Shown piece by piece: positions 24,984-34,000 of a DNA stretch of 64,000 nucleotides. Made by a program: the position numbers and the translations under genes. The notes under the pieces were generated by a model. That model had not been told where the DNA came from, searched no databases, and saw only the letters and a list, made by a program, of their open reading frames with translations. Position 1 is the stretch's first letter. Each line of letters starts with the position of its first letter. Source of the DNA: Agromyces cerinus subsp. cerinus (GTDB lineage Bacteria > Actinomycetota > Actinomycetes > Actinomycetales > Microbacteriaceae); the NCBI RefSeq assembly GCF_900142065.1, contig NZ_FSRJ01000002.1, positions 620,001 to 684,000 of the forward strand, in the 5' to 3' direction.

Positions 24984-25847
24984 GTGACCGATGAGGCAAC
25001 CCGTGACGAGACCACGACGAGAGAGTCATCCTCGGGAACCGCTTGGCGCTGGATCAGATGGGCGCTCGCGGTCGCGGCGATATGCGCCGTGATCACTGTC
25101 ATAGCTTCCAGATATCGAGAGTGCTCAGAAACGACGACGACCGCCGCCAACGGTGACATATCCACTGTGATCGCGTGTGCGCCGCCATCCTTGACCAGTG
25201 CTTCGCTCATCCTTCTCCTCCTACTCGTTGGCCTGCTCCTCTGGCCGGACCTAACAGAGCTCACTGTGGGGGGAGTGACTCTCAAGCGAAAAGTCGCAGA
25301 GGCTGCCCAGAAGGCAACTGATGCGAAGGAGAAAGCGGAAAGTTTGGCCACGACCATTCAGATACTTCAGGCCCGAATCGATACCTTCGCGTTCTCGAAT
25401 GCCTCGGCGTCAAACAATATCTACTTCGGTCGCGAATGGACGCCCACAGAATCGGAACGGATCCAGCGACAGGCAGCTGAGGCAGGTGAGTTCGGGGCCG
25501 AAGCGCAAAGTGGGCGCGGCCCGCTCGAGAACATGAGTGACGACAAGCTCCAGACGACGGTCATCCGGGAGTGGGAATCGCTCAGCGGACGGCTTGACCT
25601 TCGACCAAGTCGCCTCCGCGAGAACGATCCGCTAGATGCGGAAGTTCGTCAACGCACTCGAAGCCTGCAACGGGCGTTCATTGCAGACTTCGAGCCACAA
25701 ATCCGGACCGTCCGCGACCTTCGCAACGCCGTCGCACACGGGCAGCAGATTCCAAGAGAGGACCTGGTCAATGGGCTTGTGCTGCTCAACGCGCTGAACC
25801 GTCGCGCTGAAGTCTGGCTCGAAGGCGGGTCTGTCGAGCCCCTCTGA
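24984..25847 (+). CDS. Membrane-anchored protein with C-terminal HEPN-like RNase motif
   Basis: A 287-residue protein. Two TM helices (WALAVAAICAVITVIASRY and LTSASLILLLLLVGLLLW, about residues 25-90) enclose a short outside loop with two Cys. A coiled coil (VAEAAQKATDAKEKAESLA) follows, then a helical C-terminal domain with RDLRNAVAHG; RNAVAH (R247, H252) fits the Rx4H active-site pattern of HEPN ribonucleases. The likely reading is a membrane-tethered RNase that could act in cell suicide after phage sensing, with the anchor as sensor or brake. CAAGAT six bases before the GTG supports the start. Function is inferred from the motif and the neighbours. Confidence 0.6.
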   Translation: MTDEATRDETTTRESSSGTAWRWIRWALAVAAICAVITVIASRYRECSETTTTAANGDISTVIACAPPSLTSASLILLLLLVGLLLWPDLTELTVGGVTLKRKVAEAAQKATDAKEKAESLATTIQILQARIDTFAFSNASASNNIYFGREWTPTESERIQRQAAEAGEFGAEAQSGRGPLENMSDDKLQTTVIREWESLSGRLDLRPSRLRENDPLDAEVRQRTRSLQRAFIADFEPQIRTVRDLRNAVAHGQQIPREDLVNGLVLLNALNRRAEVWLEGGSVEPL

Positions 25848-25885
25848 CGCTTGGTATCGAGCACTTGGATAACCCGCGATCGGCA

Positions 25886-26338
25886 TCAGTCGCGTGGAAC
25901 TTGCCAGGCACGTCCAGCCGGAATCTCGACGACGATCATCGGATCATGGTTGCCTCCGGCTTCTCTGTTGCGGAGGCCAGACCGAAGCGAGCTATGCCCA
26001 TCGAATCGTTCGAAGACTGTCGACTTTCCACCGACGGTTTGTCGTTGCTTCGTTCCCGAATCAGAATTCGCTGAAGTACGGCGATCAGATTCAGGTCGAG
26101 CCAGCCGATGACGGAGCCGAGTTTGACGTCCAACGATCCAGCCTGTCAACAGCCACGCGATGAACCCGACGGGGATGAGGGCCCACAGGAGCAAGTCTCG
26201 GACCAAGAGCAAGACGAAAAACCCGGCAGTCTGCAGCGCGATGTCGTGATTTGGGGCCGATGATTCGCCCCGTCCTGGTGGGTTGCGGTTAGGCGCTGGG
26301 CGACGAGTAGTTGCAGTGGTTGGCCGTACGATCGCCAT
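25886..26338 (-). CDS. Possible small membrane protein, divergent from the ATPase gene
   Basis: An open frame of 150 codons on the minus strand whose first 80 residues contain a convincing hydrophobic stretch (GFFVLLLVRDLLLWALIPVG then FIAWLLTGWIVG) with G/C-rich third positions. The second half has ordinary composition and no recognisable domain. The start codon lies back to back with the GTG of the ATPase gene, and no ribosome site or -10 box supports it. The remaining bases of the 25848-26339 gap hold nothing else that I can name. Confidence 0.35.
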   Translation of the reverse strand: MAIVRPTTATTRRPAPNRNPPGRGESSAPNHDIALQTAGFFVLLLVRDLLLWALIPVGFIAWLLTGWIVGRQTRLRHRLARPESDRRTSANSDSGTKQRQTVGGKSTVFERFDGHSSLRSGLRNREAGGNHDPMIVVEIPAGRAWQVPRD

Positions 26339-26339
26339 T

Positions 26340-27980
26340 GTGACTGCGCCCAATCAAGACATGCCGGAAACGACAGTGCCACCAGTGATGACGTGGTCGG
26401 TACCCGCCCGAGATAGCGCCGCCGTTGCGATCACGGCGCACGCGGGGCGCGTAACGACGATCGTCGGGGCCAACGGCGCCGGCAAGTCTGCGCTCGCGAC
26501 ATGGCTGGTCGCACAGATGCCCTCGGGCACCGTCCGGAGGCTTATTGCCCACCGAAAGATCTGGTTCAGTTCGTCGGGGCCAGAGATTAATCCCGCTCAG
26601 CGAGAGCGGCACGGTCAAAACGCTGAACAGTGGGATCGAAGGAGCGACTCGAGGTACGCGGATCACCTCGATGGGAATCGAGCCAACATTGCGCTCTTCG
26701 ACCTCCTCGGGATGATCAACGATCAAAACCGCAAAGCCGTTGAGATGTACGACGGAGGGCGAACAAGAGACGAGGTTCTCAGCGAAGCTGGCGAACGGCT
26801 CCTTCCAAAGTTGAACCGGATCCTTGCGAACGCCGGCCTACACATTTCGATCGCGCTAACCGCATCTCAGACCTTCATGGCGCGCCATTCCGACTTGGGG
26901 GTCGAGTTTCCGATCTTCCACATGTCAGACGGTGAGAAGAGCGCGCTCTTACTGGCAGCGGAAGTCCTAACCGCGCCAGTAGGGCAGGTGATCGTGATCG
27001 ACGAGCCCGAGAGGCACCTTCACAGATCCATCTCCGCAGGGCTGGTGGATGCAATCGTCGCTGAACGCTCGGATGCAGCGTTTGTGTTGTTGACGCATGA
27101 CCTCGAGCTTGCATCCGCACTTGGGGCTCACGGCACAGTCGTCACGTTGACTGGGTGCGAGTGGTCGGGCGAAACCGTAGCCACGTGGGAGGTAAATCTG
27201 GTTGCCGACGGCGGAGTTGTTTCGGAGCTCGCTCGTCAAGCCATACTCGGTGGGCGTAAGCAAGTCATGTTCATTGAGGGTGACGTCGGGAGTCTCGATT
27301 TACCTCTATACCGGGTCCTATATCCCGACTGGACCTGCGCCCCAGCCGGTGGTTGCGACTCGGTAATCAAATCTGTCGCCGGTATCCGCGCGAGCTCGCA
27401 GTTCCATTGGGTGCGTGCCGTAGGAATCGTCGATGGAGACGGCAGATCCGAGGCCGAGCGCGCGGCGCTTCGAAGCAGGAGCGTGCTCGCCCTACCGGTG
27501 AACGAGGTCGAGAGTCTGTACTACCTCTCAAGCGTCCTGGAGGCGGTCGCAGGAGCGCAGGCAGCGGTAATCGACGCATCCGCGACGTCGCTCATGGACG
27601 CTGCAAAGTCTGCGTTGCTGCAATCGCTCAGCCAACCGGAAACTGTCGATCGATTTGCGCGCAAGCTAGCTCTAGCGGAAGTGCGTCGAAAAGTGGTTGA
27701 CCACATCCCTGAAGTCCTCGGAGAGAAGGACATCCAGATCTCCGTGCCATCGCCATTCAATGAGATTCGTGACAAGCTCGAGAGCATTCTTGCGTCAGGC
27801 GACTACGAAGGCATGGTGAAGGAAGTCTCGATTCGGGACAGTTCAGCGCGAGCGGCCGTCGCGCGCGCCATGGGCTTCGGATCATTCGCGCTCTACGAGC
27901 GAGCTGCACGACGGCAGATTACGGAGAACAGTGAGTTGCGTGTTGCGGTCCGTGAAGCCGTTGGCGCGTTGCCTGGTTAG
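26340..27980 (+). CDS. ABC-type ATPase fused to DUF4435/TOPRIM domain (PARIS-like, single chain)
   Basis: A 546-residue protein. The N-terminal half is an ABC/SMC-like ATPase: Walker A GANGAGKS (43-50), signature FHMSDGEKS (196-201), Walker B VIVIDEPERH (218-226) and H-loop LTHD. The C-terminal half (about 300-546) matches DUF4435, a TOPRIM-like nuclease domain: VMFIEGDVGSLD (E313), GIVDGDGRS (D365, D367) and LPVNEVESLYY. In the PARIS anti-phage system these two parts are AriA and AriB, usually two genes and sometimes fused; OLD nucleases have a related layout. Location on an integrated element supports a defence role. TACGAT seven bases before the GTG supports the start; an ATG at 26361 is possible. 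Confidence 0.75.
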   Translation: MTAPNQDMPETTVPPVMTWSVPARDSAAVAITAHAGRVTTIVGANGAGKSALATWLVAQMPSGTVRRLIAHRKIWFSSSGPEINPAQRERHGQNAEQWDRRSDSRYADHLDGNRANIALFDLLGMINDQNRKAVEMYDGGRTRDEVLSEAGERLLPKLNRILANAGLHISIALTASQTFMARHSDLGVEFPIFHMSDGEKSALLLAAEVLTAPVGQVIVIDEPERHLHRSISAGLVDAIVAERSDAAFVLLTHDLELASALGAHGTVVTLTGCEWSGETVATWEVNLVADGGVVSELARQAILGGRKQVMFIEGDVGSLDLPLYRVLYPDWTCAPAGGCDSVIKSVAGIRASSQFHWVRAVGIVDGDGRSEAERAALRSRSVLALPVNEVESLYYLSSVLEAVAGAQAAVIDASATSLMDAAKSALLQSLSQPETVDRFARKLALAEVRRKVVDHIPEVLGEKDIQISVPSPFNEIRDKLESILASGDYEGMVKEVSIRDSSARAAVARAMGFGSFALYERAARRQITENSELRVAVREAVGALPG

Positions 27981-28201
27981 GTTCCCTTGCACGGCTCGTC
28001 CTTCAGATCGACACTGATTGGTCAGTGTGCGCGGCGATCCTCACCGGATCTCGGTCTGTGCAAATCAAGCAGGACGCCAGGTGCGCCGCCTGTCAACAAC
28101 CGAGAACCCTCGGTCCGTATGCGCGCTTGGCCAGAATCTTTCCGGAGCAGCCAGTCCGTCGCACAATCGCCATCATGAGTGAATTCGTCGGAGCGAATTC
28201 T

Positions 28202-30901
28202 TCATCGGCCCAGGCCCACTTCGCGCGATCTCGAGGATGGGGTGCCTCGGCTGGAGTAGGTGTAGCTTGTTGGGCCTGACTTGTACCGTCGCTTCAAGCT
28301 CTCGGGCGTGAGACTATCCACAGACTTTCGCGCAGCGGCTATGGCGTGAGAGAGTCCGCGATCAGCGCGGTCGCGCTCCGCCGCGAGCACGAACTGCTCC
28401 CGCGCCTCATCAGCATTCGCTGCCACGAGATGCACACGGTTTACGTTCTGCCCGCGCGTCATCCCCACGTAGACGCTCGCTGCCCCCATCGCATCGCCGA
28501 CCACCGTGTGCGACTCGTCCACCGTCATGCCTTGCACCCCGTGGGCCGTCGCCGCATACGCGAGATGCGCGTGCTCGGCAACGTACTCGGCCGGCAGTTG
28601 AACTGATCTCTGCCGATGGCCGGCGGCGTGCTCCGTCGCCCACACCGTGCCATCTCCATCGACGCTCCGAACGACCCACACCTGACGATTCGCTACTCGC
28701 AGGCCGGAGTCGTTTCGCCGAGTCTGAATCACGTCCCCGCGCCCGATGCTCAGCCCATCGCTCCCGATCATGGTGCGGCTGTCATCGACATCGCCGGCCC
28801 GCACCCGCTCCTCGCGAATCCGCGCATTCAGCTCACGCGCTTCGTCGTTCGTTGCAACGGTCATCGCGCAGTCGTCGCGCCACTCGCGCGCGAGCGCCTC
28901 GAGCTGCCCATCCGGGCTCTCATGAATCGCAACGAGTTCGAGCGCGCATAGTCGGTCGAAGACTGCCTCCGGATGATCCCCGCGCCGCATCTGCACAGTG
29001 AGCGCGGCGTACTCGGGGTCGACGAATCGGTGCACGGCCGTCATGCGATACGCGCGGGGGAGTAGTTGCGCGGCCATGTCGAGCACACCGCCGCGTCCGA
29101 CGGCGGCGAGCTGCGCGCGGTCACCGACCAGAGCAACAGTGGCGCCCGCCTCGTCGGCTACGGTCAGCAGCGCGAGGGCGGTGTCCTGGTCGAGCATGCC
29201 CGCCTCGTCGACGACGATTCGCTCGCCGCGACACAGTCGAGCGGATGCCGCGGGGCCGGCGTACACGGCATCCGTATCTGGGTCGTGGTCGCCGATCGCG
29301 AGCCGCGTCCACACGCCGTCGCGATTCCACCGCCACCCGTGCTCGTGCACGAGCTTGGCGACGCTGTCGGCCGCAACTCCGAGCTCCTGGTGCGCAACGT
29401 CGGCCGCCTTCCTCGTCGGCGTGACCACCCGAGTCCTGCGACCCTGCATTGCCGCCGCATTAATTGCCGCGGCGAGCATCGTCGTCTTGCCCGCGCCGGC
29501 CGCACCCTCCACGACGACGAGCGATTGAGCGGATGCCACGGCCGCAGCCGCGCGCGCCTGTGCCGGGTCGAGTCGGAGCCGTTGTGCGATGCGCGACAGG
29601 TCCGGCGTGCGTACCTGCGGCCGCTCGGCCCGCGCCGTGAGCAGATCGCGCAGCCGGGTCTCGACGGCGAGGACGTGCATGCTCGTCAGATGTGCGACGT
29701 GCTCGGGATGCGGCCCGTCGGGCGGCAGCACCGACAGGCAGTCCTCCTCCGCGAGGCGCGTGGCGAGTGTGACGAACTCGCGCAGCAGCGTCGGGTCGGC
29801 ACGCACGCCGGCCTCGGTGACGAGGTGCGACACGTGCTCCTGGATGTCGTGCACCGTCCACGTCGACGCGGCGGCCGCGCAGCGATCGAGCGCGCGGGAC
29901 GCGACATCCTGCACGCTCAGTTCATCGAGCGCGACGGCCCGTTGTCCTCGCACGCGTTCGAGATCAGGTTGATAGCCGGATGCCTCGAGTTCGCGTCGCC
30001 ACAGTTCCTCGCTGCCGAGCTGGGTCGGCTTCTTGTGCGGCCGCTCGTGATCCCATGCCATCGCGGTCAGTCGCGACATCGCGGCGGGCCCGGGTTCCTG
30101 GTCCGGATGCGCCGCGCGCCAGTCCTTCTCGAAGTGCGCCAGGTTGCGCGCGACCTGCTCGGCACGCTTGCTCATCGCCGCGTTGAACGGCTGCAGTTCG
30201 GTGACCTCGGCTGTCACCGGATGGAGCGTGAGGCCATGCGCATCGAGCGTGGCCGCGAGCCGCGGGTGCGCCGCGATCACCGCCGTGCCGAGCGCGCGGA
30301 TCGCGCCTTGCTGCCGGAACAGCGCCGCGGTGTCGAGACCTCGCCACGCGGCATCCGCCCACACCCGCGTGCCGATCTGGAAGTGGATGTGCCGGTGCGG
30401 GTCGCCTGCCCGCGAGGTCTTGTGCGAGACCGCGACCGTCTCGAGCTGCTCGGCCGGCGCCACCCGCTGCGCACCGCGCGGGCCGACACGCGTGACCGAG
30501 TGCTGGCCGAGCCAGACACGGATCTCGGCGACCGCATCGCGCTGCGCCACATCGAGCGCATCGGATATCTCGGGGTGAAGCGCCGCGGCGATCGACAGCG
30601 ACTTCGGCGCGTTGACGACCATCTCGGCGAACCGTGGCGATCCATGGCGAGCGTCGCCGGCATGGCGGGGGGTGCCCATCGATTCGCCGGTGAGCGGGTT
30701 GATCCAGTCGACCCACTGGGCGTACTGGTCGGGGGTGAGTGCGCCTTCGCCGATCAGGTCACCATCGCCGTCGACGACGGAGAACTCAGCCAGCGCCGTG
30801 CCGCCCTCGAGGTAGTAGTCGTCGGCGCGGGAGCGATCTGACTCGAGGTACCGGCGCGCGTCGGCGCCGGAACCTCGGTACAGGATCACTCCACCTCGCA
30901 T
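28202..30901 (-). CDS. MobF family relaxase-helicase
   Basis: An 899-residue DNA transfer protein. The N-terminal TrwC-type relaxase domain has candidate catalytic tyrosines at Y29/Y30 (RADDYYLEGG) and the HUH metal site HRHIHF (169-173). A SF1/RecD-like helicase follows with Walker A GAAGAGKTT (466-474), VDEAGML (564-570), GDRAQL and the late YAATAHGVQGMT. It nicks the transfer origin and unwinds the strand during conjugation. The ATG at 30901 follows GGAGGAAGG; an in-frame TTG lies 11 codons upstream. GC is high, unlike the cargo. No coupling protein gene is nearby. The 27981-28201 gap after it shows nothing clear. Confidence 0.9.
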   Translation of the reverse strand: MRGGVILYRGSGADARRYLESDRSRADDYYLEGGTALAEFSVVDGDGDLIGEGALTPDQYAQWVDWINPLTGESMGTPRHAGDARHGSPRFAEMVVNAPKSLSIAAALHPEISDALDVAQRDAVAEIRVWLGQHSVTRVGPRGAQRVAPAEQLETVAVSHKTSRAGDPHRHIHFQIGTRVWADAAWRGLDTAALFRQQGAIRALGTAVIAAHPRLAATLDAHGLTLHPVTAEVTELQPFNAAMSKRAEQVARNLAHFEKDWRAAHPDQEPGPAAMSRLTAMAWDHERPHKKPTQLGSEELWRRELEASGYQPDLERVRGQRAVALDELSVQDVASRALDRCAAAASTWTVHDIQEHVSHLVTEAGVRADPTLLREFVTLATRLAEEDCLSVLPPDGPHPEHVAHLTSMHVLAVETRLRDLLTARAERPQVRTPDLSRIAQRLRLDPAQARAAAAVASAQSLVVVEGAAGAGKTTMLAAAINAAAMQGRRTRVVTPTRKAADVAHQELGVAADSVAKLVHEHGWRWNRDGVWTRLAIGDHDPDTDAVYAGPAASARLCRGERIVVDEAGMLDQDTALALLTVADEAGATVALVGDRAQLAAVGRGGVLDMAAQLLPRAYRMTAVHRFVDPEYAALTVQMRRGDHPEAVFDRLCALELVAIHESPDGQLEALAREWRDDCAMTVATNDEARELNARIREERVRAGDVDDSRTMIGSDGLSIGRGDVIQTRRNDSGLRVANRQVWVVRSVDGDGTVWATEHAAGHRQRSVQLPAEYVAEHAHLAYAATAHGVQGMTVDESHTVVGDAMGAASVYVGMTRGQNVNRVHLVAANADEAREQFVLAAERDRADRGLSHAIAAARKSVDSLTPESLKRRYKSGPTSYTYSSRGTPSSRSREVGLGR

Positions 30902-30920
30902 CGCCTTCCTCCGAGCTAGC

Positions 30921-30938
30921 TCAGGTTCTTGCAACTAT
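30921..30938. promoter_or_regulatory. Element motif TCAGrTwCTTGC, copy at the relaxase promoter
   Basis: TCAGGTTCTTGCAACTAT lies 20 bases upstream of the relaxase ATG. It matches two sites at 36107-36120 and 36144-36160 in the control region of the HTH/xis genes, all in the same orientation. Likely the binding site of an element-encoded regulator. Confidence 0.5.
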
Positions 30939-31058
30939 CTACGGTAGCATACGTCCATACGGGCCGTACTTGATTTCGTTGGAAGCAGAGGCAGGCAACT
31001 GGACGTCCGGTGCGCTCCAAGAGGGAGCCTGGTCGACATCTGGATTCGGCGCGTGATT

Positions 31059-34000
31059 TCAGAAGGCGTTGGCATCGTTGGCGGATGGCCGATGGTAGCT
31101 CGCATCGAGGATGTACAAGCGAACACGCTCGCGGACGCTATCCGCTAGCGCGGCATGTGCGGCACTGAGTCGCGCTTCGACGAGTTCTCGTGTTCGCGAC
31201 AGAGCGGGCGCCCGACGTGGGTCCTGATCGGACCAATAGTCGCCATCGAACCAAAACACGAGGTAAACACCACCCGCCCCTGGGTGATCTCGAAGATAGC
31301 GATCCACCAGCTGGCCTTCGAGTGCGTCGACCAGTTCGGCGTTCCATGACCCTTTCGATTCGACGATTACGGTCAGCGTGGCATCGCCAGACGCAGACTC
31401 CGATCGGAGCGCGTCAATCCGGAGATCCGTTCGCTCGGGGACGCCTGACGGCCTATTGCGTCGCACTTGCACCTCGCGGTTGACGACTATTCCGTTCCCA
31501 GCAACCTCTTGTAGCAACGCGTTGCGAACGTAGTCGGAGATTTCGTCTTCAGATTTTGGCCGCCGAGAATGCGTGTCCCACAACAAGTGCGACTCGGGCG
31601 TGTCCGACTGCAGGCGCGATTGGATGCGCGCGAGAGCCCATAGCACCAAGTTCAGGAGATCCTGCGGACTCCGGACAAGCCGCGCATCTGCTTGGCCAAT
31701 TAGATCCCGCAGTTGGATTCGGGTTAGGGGGATCCAGCTCTCACGACGGAGACTCGCCTCAGCCTGAAGGAGCGAAACTGAGAGCCACTCGAGGTCTGGT
31801 CGGTCGCGCGCGATCTCTCGGATAGCCTCCACCGAGGCCCGGGTCCCACTCTTGATTAGGTGATTCAGAAGTGAATCCCGCCATCTCGTCAGTTCTTCCC
31901 GGGGTCCAACCATGTGCGCGCCGTCGAAGGCTGGATCATCGCTCATTGGAAACCAACGCAGGGTCCACAAGAACAGAACTGCGACCCTCGAGTCATCTAG
32001 ATCTGGAACTGGAGCGTGATAGCCGAGACCCAGCAGGATCTCGCCCAGTAGGTCGGGCTCGTCATCCATGAGGCGAGTCAGCTCGTTCCAAGTCGCGCCG
32101 GCCTGCTTGCGAATGAGCCGAGCGCCCGCGTCGATCCTGCCTTCTCGACGCCAGTTGTCGTTAGATAGGCGCTCGATCAGGATGCTCGAGATTGACGCAG
32201 GGGCTTTAGCGTCGAACACGTCGAGAACCTCTGATTCCGTCTCGTGTGCAAGGCCGGCTCGAACACGATCAAGTAGTTGCAGTTCGAGCGTCGGTGACCA
32301 GAGTTCGCCAATCTCAAAAGTCAAGAAGGACCGCTTCTCAGACGCGGAGGCCGCATCGATGAGCACTACTACCGCCGTCTCAAGATCAGGCCGGGCATGA
32401 ACGACGGCCCGTCGCAAGATCTCAGCCTTGAGATTGCGCGCGTGCTCATCGCTGAGCGCTTCCCAATCGACGATTGTCGGTGCCCACCTGCGCCAGTACT
32501 CACCCTCGATCTCATCTAGAGCACCCGGAGATTCGTGAAGGAGGAGGACTAACGCTCGGTACCCTGCCAGCGAGGGGAAGTACGAAGTGTTTGTCCCGAG
32601 CCATCTCTCTGGATCAGGGTCGCCAGCGGCGATATACAGAGCTGCAGCGGTGACCAATTGTCGCTTTGTTTTGTCAGCGAGCGAGCCCCACCGCGCATGC
32701 TTCGTCAAGTCAGGCTCGTGCTCGTCCCAATATTGGTCAGTGCCTGGCCGGACCGTAATGAGCCGGACCGCGATCCAGAACGCGTTGGAGTCGCCCTGCG
32801 AGGCGCTCTCCACGAGTTCTTCAATCCGCTGCTCAATCCAGGACCCGGAGTGATCGTCCTCGTCTCCGTCCTTTTTGGCCATGCGTTCGCTCAGCTGTGC
32901 ACGAAATTCTCTCGCCGCAGTCGCTTCGGGGGACGTCAAGTCAACGGACCCTGTCCATCGCCCCAACACGTCTTGTACTACCGGGTGATCAAGCGGTAGG
33001 GAAAGCAGAATTTCGGAGTGATCGGGATCGTCTGGTCGGAAGACTTGGCTGATGACTTCGCCCACGCGCTGGCGCAAAGGTGTTGCAAGGTTCGGGTAGG
33101 CGCCGACCAAAAAAGGAAAGTCTTCGGGCGCGAATAGCGGCTTGCCGGAAGTTGGGTACAGCGCATAGAACGTGTCTTCCTCCGCAAGTGCCGCAACAAC
33201 GGCGAAGCCTAAGCGAAGCCTGGCCGATGGAGTTAGTCTTTCGAACTGCTCACCCAGCCAGGAAACGTGCGATTGAAGCAGAGCTTGAATGACGCCCGCC
33301 ATTGCCACCAGGACGAGATCGTCGTCGAGTTGATCGAATGCGAGATCGAGAAGGGAACGCGTGAATTGTTCGAGGCGCGAATCTTCTCCCAAATCTGACT
33401 GTCCGATCAGCCAGTGGAGCCCAGAGAGTACGCCTTCAGGGCCGATTCCAGCGGCGAGCTGCGTAAGAAAGAGGTACTTCAAGCCGAAGTTGCTCTTGCG
33501 TCCGAATGGCCCGAGAAGGTCGAAGACCTCGTTCGTGGAGATCGCCTTGGGCCAAGACACGAGGAGGGCGGCCGCCTGGAGCTCTTCGTCAATCGACGGG
33601 TCACTCCGTAGGAGATCTAGAAAATCATCGACAGGTTCCGATTGGTCTTTCGTTAGATCGTAGATGGCCATAATCGCGGCAGTCCGAAGGTACCGTTCGC
33701 GGTGCTGCGCTAGAGCCAACCGAGTCAGCGCTGGAACCAGCGATGCTTCCCGCGTACCGCGGGCGATATCGATGATCACATGATCCACGTCATCCAGTTC
33801 GAGGAGCAATCCCGCTTCTAGGTCGGCTTTAAGGGCGGGGTACTTGAGCGTGGAGTAATCAAAGTCGAAGTCGCGTGCGAGCCGTCCTGATCGTACTGCG
33901 CGCAGAACTTCGCTAACCACCAGAGCCCGTAGGTCTTCAGACGGAAGCTTGATCCCTCCGAGGAACGAAGCCGGATCCGTCTCGATCAACCACCCGAATG

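Noticed and set aside
30950..30975. TACGGGCCGTA palindrome as the origin of transfer
   Set aside because: It is short and no nic-like sequence can be identified; location upstream of the relaxase alone is not enough.
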